In this document: positions 7,879-16,533 of the stretch, piece by piece | Position numbering within the stretch: position 1 is the stretch's first letter | Layout: every line of letters begins with the position of its first letter | Assembly: GCF_900102545.1 (NCBI RefSeq) | Contig: NZ_FNBN01000014.1 | Span: 54,662-118,661 of the forward strand | Direction of reading: 5' to 3' | Source of the DNA: Chitinophaga filiformis | GTDB lineage: Bacteria; Bacteroidota; Bacteroidia; Chitinophagales; Chitinophagaceae | DNA: 64,000 nt | Notes under the pieces: model-generated | The model's database searches: none | Told to the model about the DNA's origin: nothing | The model's input: the letters and a program-made list of their open reading frames with translations, nothing else | Translations under genes and position numbers: made by a program

Positions 7879-7899
7879 TAATTGTAAAGTTGACATTTA
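7879..7899. promoter_or_regulatory. AraR operator upstream of araR
   Basis: TAATTGTA-N5-GACATTTA is a near copy of the sites at 6575 and 8768. Its position about 100 bp before araR suggests autoregulation. Confidence 0.7.
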
Positions 7900-7996
7900 A
7901 AGTTCTATCTTGTGTAGAAATAAACAGTCTGTGAGTCAAAAAGCTGGCAATGTCAACAGGGAGTTTTATATTAGCGGAATTAAACTCCTGGATAGT

Positions 7997-8701
7997 ATGA
8001 CACGTTATTCCCGGCAAACCCGGATGCTTGTAGCAGTAGACTGTATTATTTTCGGTTTTGACGGACAGGATCTAAAGCTCTTGCTGATCAAGCGCGGTTT
8101 TGAGCCGGAAAAGGGAAAATGGAGCCTCATGGGGGGCTTCGTACAGGCAGATGAAGATCTGGAGCAGGCAGCGGCCCGCACCTTAACCAAGCTCACGGGG
8201 CTGGAAGGGGTCTATATGGAGCAGCTGGCGGCTTTCGGCAGCCCGGACAGGGATCCGATGGAACGTACGCTCTCTGTATCCTACTTTGCATTGATCGACA
8301 TCAACCAGTACAAGCAACAGATCACGGATGAGTACAAAGCTGAGTGGTTCCCACTCAAAGATGCACCCAAACTGATCTTTGACCACGCCAAAATGGTAGA
8401 AGAGGCCCAGGCACGGTTACGTTACAAAGCAGCTATCCACCCGCTGCTGTTTGAACTGCTGCCGACCAGGTTCACCATCCCCCAATTGCAGATACTGTTT
8501 GAAGCAGTATATGACGCCGGCTTTGACAAGCGCAATTTCAGCAGGAAAGTATTATCTACCGGCTTACTTGTCAAACAGAAAGAAAAAGAGAGGGCTACTT
8601 CCAAAAGGGGAGCATTCTATTATAAGCTGGATAAAAGAAAATACAGCGCCAAATTCCACGCCTTCCTCAATTTTGTTTCCGATCCCGGAAATCTGAAATA
8701 A
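7997..8701 (+). CDS. araR: AraR, NrtR-family (Nudix plus winged helix) arabinose regulator
   Basis: A 234-residue regulator with an N-terminal Nudix-like domain (LLLIKRGFEPEKGKWSLMGG through AARTLTKLTGLEGVYMEQL, about residues 10-140) and a C-terminal winged helix (FTIPQLQILFEAVYDAGFDK, RNFSRKVLSTGLL, about 160-225). The Nudix box is degenerate, as expected for NrtR-type regulators that bind a sugar or nucleotide ligand rather than hydrolyse it. The Bacteroides AraR that represses arabinose genes belongs to this family. It is next to araB-araD-araA and has matching palindromes before itself and before araB. Start chosen at the ATG 7997, which aligns with MTRYSRQTRMLVAVD; the frame upstream lacks homology. 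Confidence 0.88.
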   Translation: MTRYSRQTRMLVAVDCIIFGFDGQDLKLLLIKRGFEPEKGKWSLMGGFVQADEDLEQAAARTLTKLTGLEGVYMEQLAAFGSPDRDPMERTLSVSYFALIDINQYKQQITDEYKAEWFPLKDAPKLIFDHAKMVEEAQARLRYKAAIHPLLFELLPTRFTIPQLQILFEAVYDAGFDKRNFSRKVLSTGLLVKQKEKERATSKRGAFYYKLDKRKYSAKFHAFLNFVSDPGNLK

Positions 8702-8708
8702 GGCAACA

Positions 8709-8756
8709 CTGATATGGTAATCACTGTCATGGTGATAGTCATATCAGCATTTTTTT
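8709..8756 (+). terminator. Terminator after araR
   Basis: CTGATATG...CATATCAG encloses a second pairing ATCAC/GTGAT, followed by seven T. It separates araR from the araBDA transcript. Confidence 0.75.
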
Positions 8757-8767
8757 GCCTTATTTAA

Positions 8768-8788
8768 TAATTGTCGGTTTGACAATAA
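8768..8788. promoter_or_regulatory. AraR operator upstream of araB
   Basis: TAATTGTC-N5-GACAATAA has perfect inner arms TTGTC/GACAA and is the most symmetric of the three sites. It lies about 90 bp before araB, where repressor binding would block the operon promoter. Confidence 0.78.
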
Positions 8789-8874
8789 AGTAGACTGGAA
8801 CATTTACTCATTTTAAAATTAGCTGCTGTCTTCCGCTGCCGACAGGCCAGGAAGACCGTTCAAGTACGTACGTT

Positions 8875-10518
8875 ATGGAAAATTCATTTGTAATAGGTGT
8901 CGACTTTGGCACCGATTCAGTACGGTCTCTCGTAGTGAATACCCGGACAGGAGAGGAAGTAGGTAGTGCCGTGCACTATTATCCCCGCTGGCAGAAAGGA
9001 TTATACTGTGATCCTGCTGTGCAGCAATACCGTCAGCATCCCCTGGATTATCTGGAAGGACTGGAGCAAAGCATTCTAGGAGCATTGAAACAATGTCCGG
9101 CAGGCACCGCCGCGCTGGTGAAAGGTATCGCGGTTGATACAACGGGCTCTACTCCCGGTCCCGTAGACGAAACGGGCACGCCACTGGCCCTGTTACCTGG
9201 CTTTGAAAACAATCCCAACGCTATGTTCGTGCTCTGGAAAGATCACACAGCCAATAAGGAGGCTGCGTTGATCAACGACACCGCACATAGCAATGGCACC
9301 GATTATACGAAATACTGTGGCGGCATTTACAGCAGTGAATGGTATTGGGCCAAGATCCTGCACGTGATCACAGAAGACGCTGCCGTAAGGGAAAAAGCGG
9401 CTTCCTGGGTAGAGCATTGCGACTGGATTCCAGCCCTGCTGACAGGCAACCGTAGCCTCAGCACCTTACTCCGCAGTCGTTGTGCGGCAGGCCATAAAGC
9501 GATGTGGCACGCTTCATGGGGCGGTTTACCTCCGAAAGATTTCCTGGAGAAATTGAACCCATTACTGGGCAAATACGATCAGACATACACCGACACTGTA
9601 GAAGCGACCGTTCCGGCTGGCACTATCAGCGAAGAATGGGCTACCCGCCTGGGGCTTTCAAAAGATGTGGTAATAGGTACAGGCGCTTTCGATGCCCATA
9701 TGGGCGCTGTAGGCGGTGGTATCCAGTCCTACTCCCTCTGTAAGGTGATCGGCACCAGCACCTGCGATATCCTCGTGGCGCCTATGGAAGAAGCCGGGCA
9801 TCTGTTTGTAAAGGGTATCTGCGGACAAGTAGATGGTTCTGTAATACCTGGCATGCTTGGACTGGAAGCCGGACAATCCGCTTATGGTGATGTATTCGCC
9901 TGGTTGCGTCGTCTGATCATGGGGCCATTATATACCCTGTTACCGGAAGACAAGGAGAAACTCGCCGCTGTAGAAGATAAACTACTGGGCCACCTGGCGC
10001 AACAGGCGCAGCAGCTACCTTTAAGAGATAATGATCCACTGGCTTTAGACTGGTTCAACGGTCGCCGTACACCTGATGCGAATCACACTGTCAAGAGCAC
10101 TATTACCGGCTTACACCTGGGCATAGATGCGGTACAAATGTTCAAAGCACTGGTGGAAGCTACTGCTTTCGGTGCACAGAGCATTGCGGAACGTTTTGCG
10201 AAAGAGGGCGTGCCGATTAAAGAAGTAATCGCATTGGGTGGTGTAGCCAAAAAATCATCTTACGCTATGCAGGTACTGGCAGACGTGATGAACAGACCTA
10301 TCAGGATTGTGAATAGTGAGAATGCATGTGCACTGGGTGCTGCTATGTTTGCAGCCGTAGCTGCAGGTGTTTATACTGATATTGAGAGTGCACAGAAAGC
10401 GATGACCTCAGGATTTGAAACTGTCTGGCAGCCGCGCCAGGAGAATGTTCCATACTACGCGGCCCGTTACCGTCAATTCCAGGAACTGGGCGCATTCACC
10501 GAAAAATTGTACGTATGA
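8875..10518 (+). CDS. araB: Ribulokinase
   Basis: A 547-residue FGGY-family sugar kinase that phosphorylates L-ribulose, the second step of arabinose breakdown. Motifs: VIGVDFGTDSVRSLVVNTRTG phosphate-binding start, GIAVDTTGSTPGPVDE, the long ribulokinase-specific LCSR-like segment (LLRSRCAAGHKAMWH), GAFDAHMGAVGGG, VIGTSTCDI and the ADENOSINE-type signature VIALGGVAKKSSYAMQVLAD...ACALGAAM. Length is standard for AraB. Its TGA overlaps the start of araD by four bases (ATGA), showing translational coupling. An AraR operator precedes it. Confidence 0.95.
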   Translation: MENSFVIGVDFGTDSVRSLVVNTRTGEEVGSAVHYYPRWQKGLYCDPAVQQYRQHPLDYLEGLEQSILGALKQCPAGTAALVKGIAVDTTGSTPGPVDETGTPLALLPGFENNPNAMFVLWKDHTANKEAALINDTAHSNGTDYTKYCGGIYSSEWYWAKILHVITEDAAVREKAASWVEHCDWIPALLTGNRSLSTLLRSRCAAGHKAMWHASWGGLPPKDFLEKLNPLLGKYDQTYTDTVEATVPAGTISEEWATRLGLSKDVVIGTGAFDAHMGAVGGGIQSYSLCKVIGTSTCDILVAPMEEAGHLFVKGICGQVDGSVIPGMLGLEAGQSAYGDVFAWLRRLIMGPLYTLLPEDKEKLAAVEDKLLGHLAQQAQQLPLRDNDPLALDWFNGRRTPDANHTVKSTITGLHLGIDAVQMFKALVEATAFGAQSIAERFAKEGVPIKEVIALGGVAKKSSYAMQVLADVMNRPIRIVNSENACALGAAMFAAVAAGVYTDIESAQKAMTSGFETVWQPRQENVPYYAARYRQFQELGAFTEKLYV

Positions 10519-11219
10519 GCAACCGTTATCAAAGCATAAAAGAACAGGCCTACGAAGCCAATATGCAATTGCCTGCATTAGGACTTGTATTGTTCACTTT
10601 TGGCAATGTGAGCGTGGTAGACCGCAGCGCCGGCGTGTTTGCCATCAAACCGAGCGGCGTGCCTTATAAGCTGCTGACGCCAGACAGTATGGTAATCGTG
10701 GATTTCGACGCAAAGACAGTGGAAGGAACAGGACGTCCGTCCTCAGATACCAAGACCCACGCCGTCTTGTATAAACACTGGGAAGAGATCGGAGGCATCG
10801 TACATACACACTCTACGTATGCTACTGCCTGGGCTCAGGCACAGCGGGACATCCCCATCTATGGTACTACACATGCCGATCACCTGACAACAGATGTTCC
10901 CTGCGCGGCACCGATGAGTGATGAGATGATCAAGGGTAACTATGAGCATGAAACGGGCTTCCAGATCATGCAGTGCCTGCAGGAAAGACAAATATCCTAT
11001 AAGGATGTGGAGATGATACTCGTGGGTAATCACGCGCCTTTCACCTGGGGAAAGACGGCCGATAAAGCAGTGTACAATGCGGCGGTGCTGGAAGAGGTAG
11101 CGAGAATGGCTTACCTGACAGAAAGCATCCGTCCGGAGTGCCCTAAACTAAAAGAATCCCTGATCAAAAAACATTTTGAACGCAAACACGGGCCCGATTC
11201 CTATTATGGTCAAGAGTAA
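10515..11219 (+). CDS. araD: L-ribulose-5-phosphate 4-epimerase
   Basis: 234 residues of the class II aldolase/epimerase family, converting L-ribulose-5-phosphate to D-xylulose-5-phosphate. Seen: LVLFTFGNVSVVDR, FAIKPSGVPYKLL, SSDTKTHAVLYKHW, the metal ligands in GGIVHTHSTYATAWAQ and GTTHADHL, and MILVGNHAPFTWGKTADKAVYNAAVLEEVARMA. It overlaps araB by ATGA and precedes araA by 31 bp. Confidence 0.95.
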   Translation: MSNRYQSIKEQAYEANMQLPALGLVLFTFGNVSVVDRSAGVFAIKPSGVPYKLLTPDSMVIVDFDAKTVEGTGRPSSDTKTHAVLYKHWEEIGGIVHTHSTYATAWAQAQRDIPIYGTTHADHLTTDVPCAAPMSDEMIKGNYEHETGFQIMQCLQERQISYKDVEMILVGNHAPFTWGKTADKAVYNAAVLEEVARMAYLTESIRPECPKLKESLIKKHFERKHGPDSYYGQE

Positions 11220-11250
11220 TAGTGCAGGTCACATCTAAAATTCCAACAGC

Positions 11251-12756
11251 ATGATACAGTTGAAGCAATTTGAAGCCTGGTTCATCACCGGCAGCCAACA
11301 TCTTTACGGAGAAGAAACTTTAAAGCAGGTAGCGACACACGCAGAAAAGATTGCACAGTCGCTCAGTGCAGACGCCAACATACCGGTACGCATTGTATTT
11401 AAACCGGTGGTAAAAACGCCGGATGAAATATACCGCATTTGCCAGGAAGCCAATACAGCGCCTGATTGTATCGGGGTGATCGCCTGGATGCATACTTTCT
11501 CTCCGGCCAAAATGTGGATCGGGGGACTGAAGATCCTGCAACGCCCACTATTACACCTGCATACTCAGTTTAACAGAGACATCCCCTGGGGTGATATAGA
11601 TATGGACTTTATGAACCTGAACCAGTCTGCCCACGGCGACCGTGAGTTTGGTTTCATGATGTCGAGAATGAGAATGGACCGCAAAGTAGTAGCTGGTCAC
11701 TGGCAGGACCCGGAAGTAACCGCGGAAATAGGTACCTGGCTGCGGGCAGCTGCGGGCTGGTTTGACTGGCAGGGCGCCCGTTTTGCCCGTATCGGCGACA
11801 ATATGCGCCAGGTAGCTGTAACTGAAGGTGATAAGGTGGAAGCAGAACTGCAGTTTGGCTATTCTGTGAATGGTTATGGTGTAGGTGACCTGGTTAAATA
11901 TATCAAAGGCATCAGCGATGCAGCTATCAGCACGCTGGTACAGGAATATGAGCAGAGTTATGTGCTTGCAGCGTCCTTGCAGAAAGGTGGTGCACAACAC
12001 GCTTCTTTGAAGGAAGCTGCACGTATCGAGTTAGGTCTGCGCGCATTCCTGGAAGAAGGTAAATTCAAAGGTTTCACGGATACATTCGAAGATCTGCATG
12101 GCATGGAGCAGTTGCCCGGTATTGCGGTGCAACGTCTGATGGCTGACGGATATGGTTTTGGTGGTGAGGGCGACTGGAAAACAGCGGCCCTGGTAAGAGC
12201 CATGAAAGTAATGGGTAGCGGACTGCCAGGTGGTAACTCCTTCATGGAAGATTATACCTATCATTTTGATCCGGCTAATCGCCTGGTGCTGGGTGCACAC
12301 ATGCTGGAGATCTGTTCGTCAATCGCGAGCGGCAAACCATCCTGTGAGATCCATCCATTGGGTATCGGCGGTAAGGCTGATCCGGTGAGACTGGTGTTCA
12401 ATGTAGGTGGAGGCCCGGCTATCAATGCCTCTGTGATCGATATGGGCAACCGTTTCAGATTGCTGGTGAATGAAGTAGATGCGGTAGAACCTTTACATGA
12501 CCTGCCTAAACTGCCGGTAGCGAGAGTATTATGGAAACCACTGCCCGACATGCGTACTGGTTGCGCTGCCTGGATCCAGGCGGGAGGTGCTCACCATACC
12601 TGCTATAGCCAGAACCTGAGTGCTGCGCACATGCAGGACTTTGCAGACATGGCGGGTATTGAATATGTGAAGATTGGCAAGAACACAGACCTGTATCAGT
12701 TCCGGAATGAATTACGCTGGAACGATGCTTTCTACCTGATGAAAGGATTCAAATAA
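11251..12756 (+). CDS. araA: L-arabinose isomerase
   Basis: A 501-residue cytosolic isomerase turning L-arabinose into L-ribulose. Diagnostic stretches include FITGSQHLYGEETLKQV, GVIAWMHTFSPAKMWI, LHTQFNRDIPW, FMNLNQSAHGDREFG, GEGDWKTAALVRAMKVM and SFMEDYTYHF, the last two holding metal-binding Glu/His residues. Length agrees with AraA. Last gene of the araBDA operon, followed by a terminator. Gene order B-D-A and the Nudix-type AraR match the Bacteroidota arrangement. Confidence 0.97.
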   Translation: MIQLKQFEAWFITGSQHLYGEETLKQVATHAEKIAQSLSADANIPVRIVFKPVVKTPDEIYRICQEANTAPDCIGVIAWMHTFSPAKMWIGGLKILQRPLLHLHTQFNRDIPWGDIDMDFMNLNQSAHGDREFGFMMSRMRMDRKVVAGHWQDPEVTAEIGTWLRAAAGWFDWQGARFARIGDNMRQVAVTEGDKVEAELQFGYSVNGYGVGDLVKYIKGISDAAISTLVQEYEQSYVLAASLQKGGAQHASLKEAARIELGLRAFLEEGKFKGFTDTFEDLHGMEQLPGIAVQRLMADGYGFGGEGDWKTAALVRAMKVMGSGLPGGNSFMEDYTYHFDPANRLVLGAHMLEICSSIASGKPSCEIHPLGIGGKADPVRLVFNVGGGPAINASVIDMGNRFRLLVNEVDAVEPLHDLPKLPVARVLWKPLPDMRTGCAAWIQAGGAHHTCYSQNLSAAHMQDFADMAGIEYVKIGKNTDLYQFRNELRWNDAFYLMKGFK

Positions 12757-12801
12757 CTAGATCAATACGGCTGAATAAGCCATGACGTGGAATATCAAAT
12801 C

Positions 12802-12835
12802 GCCGTCCGCCTTCTGGTGGATGGCCTTTTTTTTA
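12802..12835 (+). terminator. Terminator of the ara operon
   Basis: GCCGTCCGCC pairs with GGTGGATGGC through G-T wobbles around TTCT, then eight T. It reaches the stop codon of the convergent hydrolase gene. Confidence 0.75.
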
Positions 12836-13378
12836 TTACAACGTCTCCCAGTTCCTCACCAGTTCACCCAACAGTACCTGTCCCGTAGGCCAGTCGCCCA
12901 GGTTCGAATCCGCATTGATATGTCCTTTAGGCCCGGCGTTCACAAAACGGCTTCCCCAGGCATCAGCAAAAGATCTCGCCCTTTCCAGGCTGGCATATTC
13001 GTCGTTTGTACTGGATACCACAATACTTTTAAAAGGTAGTGGCGCCAGTGGAATAGGCGCAAATCCCCGGGCGTCCGAAGGAAAGCCGGGACGCTCCGTA
13101 TCGGCAGGCGCTACCAGCAGGGCGGCCTTAATAGTGAGCTTCGTTTGCTGCGCCCAGTAGGCCAGCGCGATACAGCCCAGACTGTGTGCGGCGATCACGA
13201 CGTCGGGACCAGCTTCCGCCACAGCGTCTTCGATTGTTTTTACCCATTCGGTCATGACCGGGGTGTCCCAGTTCTGCTGATCGATACGTTTATATCCGGA
13301 TGTTTTTTCCCAGATGCTTTGCCAGTGTAATGGACCTGATCCATGTAAACCTGGTGCGGTTAATACCTTAACTTCCAT
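12836..13378 (-). CDS. RBBP9/YdeN-type small alpha/beta serine hydrolase
   Basis: A compact 180-residue alpha/beta hydrolase. The N-terminal VLTAPGLHGSGPLHWQSIWE is characteristic of the RBBP9/YdeN family. The nucleophile elbow is AHSLGC, the acidic residue lies in VVSSTNDEYASLERA, and the histidine in GPKGHINADSNLGDWP. Substrates of this family are mostly unknown. It converges with the arabinose operon, its stop codon lying at the end of that operon's terminator T-run. Confidence 0.87.
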   Translation of the reverse strand: MEVKVLTAPGLHGSGPLHWQSIWEKTSGYKRIDQQNWDTPVMTEWVKTIEDAVAEAGPDVVIAAHSLGCIALAYWAQQTKLTIKAALLVAPADTERPGFPSDARGFAPIPLAPLPFKSIVVSSTNDEYASLERARSFADAWGSRFVNAGPKGHINADSNLGDWPTGQVLLGELVRNWETL

Positions 13379-13482
13379 AAAACAGAAACTTTATAGCACT
13401 CCCTTTTGCAGATAGGTGATGGAATAGTAGTTGGCAATACGAGTCTAACAATGTACGTAAAAAGAATAAAAAGCCAATAACC

Positions 13483-14409
13483 TCATCCGTTAATAAAACG
13501 CAAATTTCTACGGATACCAGCATATTTTGACCGTTTCATGGGAGAACGGCGGAAAATCTTCTTAAATTCTTCCTCTGTCAGCTCTTCCCAGTCCTTCGTA
13601 CTGAAGTTGAGGATCTCAGGAATGGGGGTAAATTCAACCGTCTGATTGGGTTTGGAGAAACGGTTCCATGGGCAGACGTCCTGGCATACATCACAGCCAA
13701 ACATCCAGTTGTCAAACTGACCCTGCATGTTTTCAGGGATGAGCAGTTCTTTCAGTTCAATGGTAAAGTAGGAAATACAGCGGCTACCGTCGACCATACC
13801 GGGCGCTACCAGTGCTCCTGTCGGACAGGCATCCAGGCAGCGGGTGCAGGAACCGCAGTAATCGCCTACCGGACTGTCATATTCCAAAGCCAGATCGGTA
13901 ATGAGCGTGGCAATAAAAAAGAAGGAACCTGCCTGCTTATGAATAAGGTTACCGTTCTTTCCCAGCCAACCCAGACCGCTACGCTGTGCCCAGCTTCTTT
14001 CCAGTACCGGGGCAGAGTCTACGAATCCACGTCCGCTTACTTCTCCGAATGCTTCCTGCATGCGGGCCAGCAGGGTATTGAGTTTGCCCTTGATAACCTC
14101 ATGATAGTCTTGTCCGTAGGCATATTTGGAGATCTTCGGCGCTTCAGCCTGCTGCTGTTGGGATGGATAGTAGTTCAATAACAACGTGATGACCGACTGG
14201 GCATTATCCACCAGTTTCCGGGGATCGATCCGTTTATCGAAATGATTCTCCATATAATGCATGGAGCCATGCATGCCCTTATGCAGCCATTGTTCAAGCC
14301 GGCGGGCGTCGTCATCCAGCTGTACCGCCTTAGCGATGCCACAATGGTCAAAGCCCAGATCAGCTGCGTGCTGCTTGATAAATGCCGTATATTTTGCTGC
14401 AAGGTTCAT
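13483..14409 (-). CDS. queG: Epoxyqueuosine reductase
   Basis: A 308-residue cobalamin- and iron-sulfur-dependent reductase performing the last step of queuosine synthesis for tRNA wobble positions. Seen: GFDHCGIAKAVQLDDDARRL, YAYGQDYHEVIK, GRGFVDSAPVLERSWAQRSG, GWLGKNGNLI, and two 4Fe-4S cysteine clusters, CGSCTRCLDACP and CDVCQDVCPWN. The ATG at 14407-14409 starts the conserved part; the frame continues 27 codons upstream, but a -7 box lies in that region. Confidence 0.95.
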   Translation of the reverse strand: MNLAAKYTAFIKQHAADLGFDHCGIAKAVQLDDDARRLEQWLHKGMHGSMHYMENHFDKRIDPRKLVDNAQSVITLLLNYYPSQQQQAEAPKISKYAYGQDYHEVIKGKLNTLLARMQEAFGEVSGRGFVDSAPVLERSWAQRSGLGWLGKNGNLIHKQAGSFFFIATLITDLALEYDSPVGDYCGSCTRCLDACPTGALVAPGMVDGSRCISYFTIELKELLIPENMQGQFDNWMFGCDVCQDVCPWNRFSKPNQTVEFTPIPEILNFSTKDWEELTEEEFKKIFRRSPMKRSKYAGIRRNLRFING

Positions 14410-14427
14410 GATTGAGTGCAAGTTACA

Positions 14428-14435
14428 CAAAAATA
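14428..14435 (-). promoter_or_regulatory. -7 box of queG
   Basis: TATTTTTG on the minus strand matches TAnnTTTG and sits 18 nt before the chosen ATG, supporting that start over the longer frame. Confidence 0.5.
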
Positions 14436-14509
14436 AAAGTTTGCTATAGCAAGGGTTGGAATACGGTTTTTCCCTTACCTTCATTCCCAAATAATCCTTA
14501 TATCCTTAT

Positions 14510-16531
14510 ATGCGTAGCAGATCTATTGTATTCCCCCTGCAGCTGGCAGCAGCTTGCTTGTTTGCACTTACAACATTTTCTCAGACCAGGGACAAGGTCA
14601 GATTCGGGAAAGTCGATCCGGAGGATTTCGCCGCCACATCATTTGAAAAAGATACCTCTGCACATGCGGTAGTCATCGCTGACATAGGTTCTTCGGAATT
14701 CCAGGTGGAAAGAGACCACTTCGAACTGACTTACAAGCGATTCAAGAGAATCAAGGTGGTGGATAAAAACGGTTACGACGCCGCCTCCGAGGAAATTCCG
14801 CTGTATATCTCAGGTCAGTTGGAAGAGAAGCTGATTAACCTCAAGGCTGTGGCTTACAACCTGGAAAACGGAAAGGTGGTAGAAACCAAAATGGAGAGCA
14901 AAAGTGTCTTTACCGACAAGTATGACAAAAACCACATTTTAAAGAAGTTTACCGTTCCGGGGGTAAAAGAGGGAACCATCATCGAGTATACCTATTCAGT
15001 TACTTCTCCATTCTACTTCAACCTGCAGCCCTGGAATTTCCAGAATGAATATCCCACGCTGCAAAGCGAGTACAGTGTTACTATTCCGGAGATCTATGAT
15101 TTCGTTTTCCTGAAGCAGGATATCAATAGCATGTTGACTGTAAAAACAACGGTCGACAGGCAGACCTATAACGTGACATATGAGTCAAACGGTCCGACGG
15201 GCGCTTCCCAGCATGGTAGTTTTTCTGCCAATACGGTAAAGAACGTATGGACAGCCAAAGATATCCCGGCTCTGCGAGAAGAAAGTTATACTACCTCCCT
15301 GAGGAACCACATTACCAGGATAGAATTCCAGTTGTCTGCCATCAAATATCCGGAGTCTCCTATAAAACCAATACTGGGTAACTGGCAGAAATTCTCCGAA
15401 GATCTGAACAAAGACGAGAATTTCGGTGCAGACCTGAGCAAGAATAACGGTTACCTGGGCGATGTAGTAGACCAGCTGACGAATGGCCTGAAAGATGATA
15501 CCGCCAAAGCGCGCCGTATATACAATTATGTGAGGAACAACTTTACCTGTACAGATCATTCCAGCTTATATCTCACCAAACCATTAAAAACGGTTTTCTC
15601 TTCTCATAATGGTAGTGAGGCAGACATCAATCTGCTGCTGATAGCCATGTTACGCCGTGCAAAGCTGCATGCGGATCCTGTGGTACTCAGTACCCGTAAC
15701 CATGGTTTTACCCATGAGCTGTACCCGCTTAAATCCCGTTTTAACTATACAATGGCCGCAGTTACCGTAGATACGCTGACGTACTTCCTGGATGCATCCC
15801 GCCCTTATCTTGGTTTCGGAAGAGTGGATATGTCCTGCTATAACGGTCATGCAAGAATGTTGACAGCAGAATCAGTACCCGTATATTTCAATCCGGATGA
15901 CCTGCTGGAACAGAAGAGCACTTTTGTGATGCTCATGGGTGGAGAAGGCGGTATTCTCAAAGGAAGTCTGCAACAGTATCCTACCTATTTTGAATCGTGT
16001 GCCATGCGTTCTTCAATAAAGGATAAAGGCAAAGACGCTTATTTTAAAGGGAAGGAAAAAGACTTCGTAGCAGAAACTGTTATCAGCGGTGTAGAGCTGG
16101 AGAACCTGGATGATAATGAAGAAGTATTGAAATTGAAGTATGATTTCGACATGAAAGCAGATGATGCCGGCATGATCTATATCAATCCTTTATTTACAGA
16201 GGCAATGCGTAAGAATCCTTTCCGTTCACAGGAACGCAGATACCCTGTTGAAATGCCTTGTGTAATGGATGAGACTTATACACTTAATCTGACTGTCCCT
16301 GACGGATATGTAGTAGAAGAAATACCTAAGTCGGCCATGGTGAAATTCAATGAGAACGAAGGGGTATTCCAGTACCTCATTCAACAGAGTGAGAATAGCA
16401 TACAGTTCCGTTCAAGAATAAAGCTGAACAGGGCTGTATTTGCAGCGGATGAATACAATTCGTTGCGTGATTTCTTTGATATGATCGTAAAGAAACAATC
16501 CGAACAAATCGTCCTCAAAAGAAAAAGCTAA
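14510..16531 (+). CDS. DUF3857 protein with a catalytically degenerate transglutaminase-like domain
   Basis: 673 residues with a signal peptide (cleavage near TTFSQT). An N-terminal DUF3857 region (about 50-280) is followed by a transglutaminase-like fold and a C-terminal beta domain (DUF3858-like, from about 540). At the nucleophile position, where active relatives have GDC, this protein reads GSEAD (Glu370 at the Cys site), and the FNH histidine motif reads FNYT. It therefore seems non-catalytic, perhaps a structural or regulatory partner of the following gene, which keeps the residues. The function of these envelope proteins is unknown. The genes are 2 bp apart. Confidence 0.82.
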   Translation: MRSRSIVFPLQLAAACLFALTTFSQTRDKVRFGKVDPEDFAATSFEKDTSAHAVVIADIGSSEFQVERDHFELTYKRFKRIKVVDKNGYDAASEEIPLYISGQLEEKLINLKAVAYNLENGKVVETKMESKSVFTDKYDKNHILKKFTVPGVKEGTIIEYTYSVTSPFYFNLQPWNFQNEYPTLQSEYSVTIPEIYDFVFLKQDINSMLTVKTTVDRQTYNVTYESNGPTGASQHGSFSANTVKNVWTAKDIPALREESYTTSLRNHITRIEFQLSAIKYPESPIKPILGNWQKFSEDLNKDENFGADLSKNNGYLGDVVDQLTNGLKDDTAKARRIYNYVRNNFTCTDHSSLYLTKPLKTVFSSHNGSEADINLLLIAMLRRAKLHADPVVLSTRNHGFTHELYPLKSRFNYTMAAVTVDTLTYFLDASRPYLGFGRVDMSCYNGHARMLTAESVPVYFNPDDLLEQKSTFVMLMGGEGGILKGSLQQYPTYFESCAMRSSIKDKGKDAYFKGKEKDFVAETVISGVELENLDDNEEVLKLKYDFDMKADDAGMIYINPLFTEAMRKNPFRSQERRYPVEMPCVMDETYTLNLTVPDGYVVEEIPKSAMVKFNENEGVFQYLIQQSENSIQFRSRIKLNRAVFAADEYNSLRDFFDMIVKKQSEQIVLKRKS

Positions 16532-16533
16532 AT

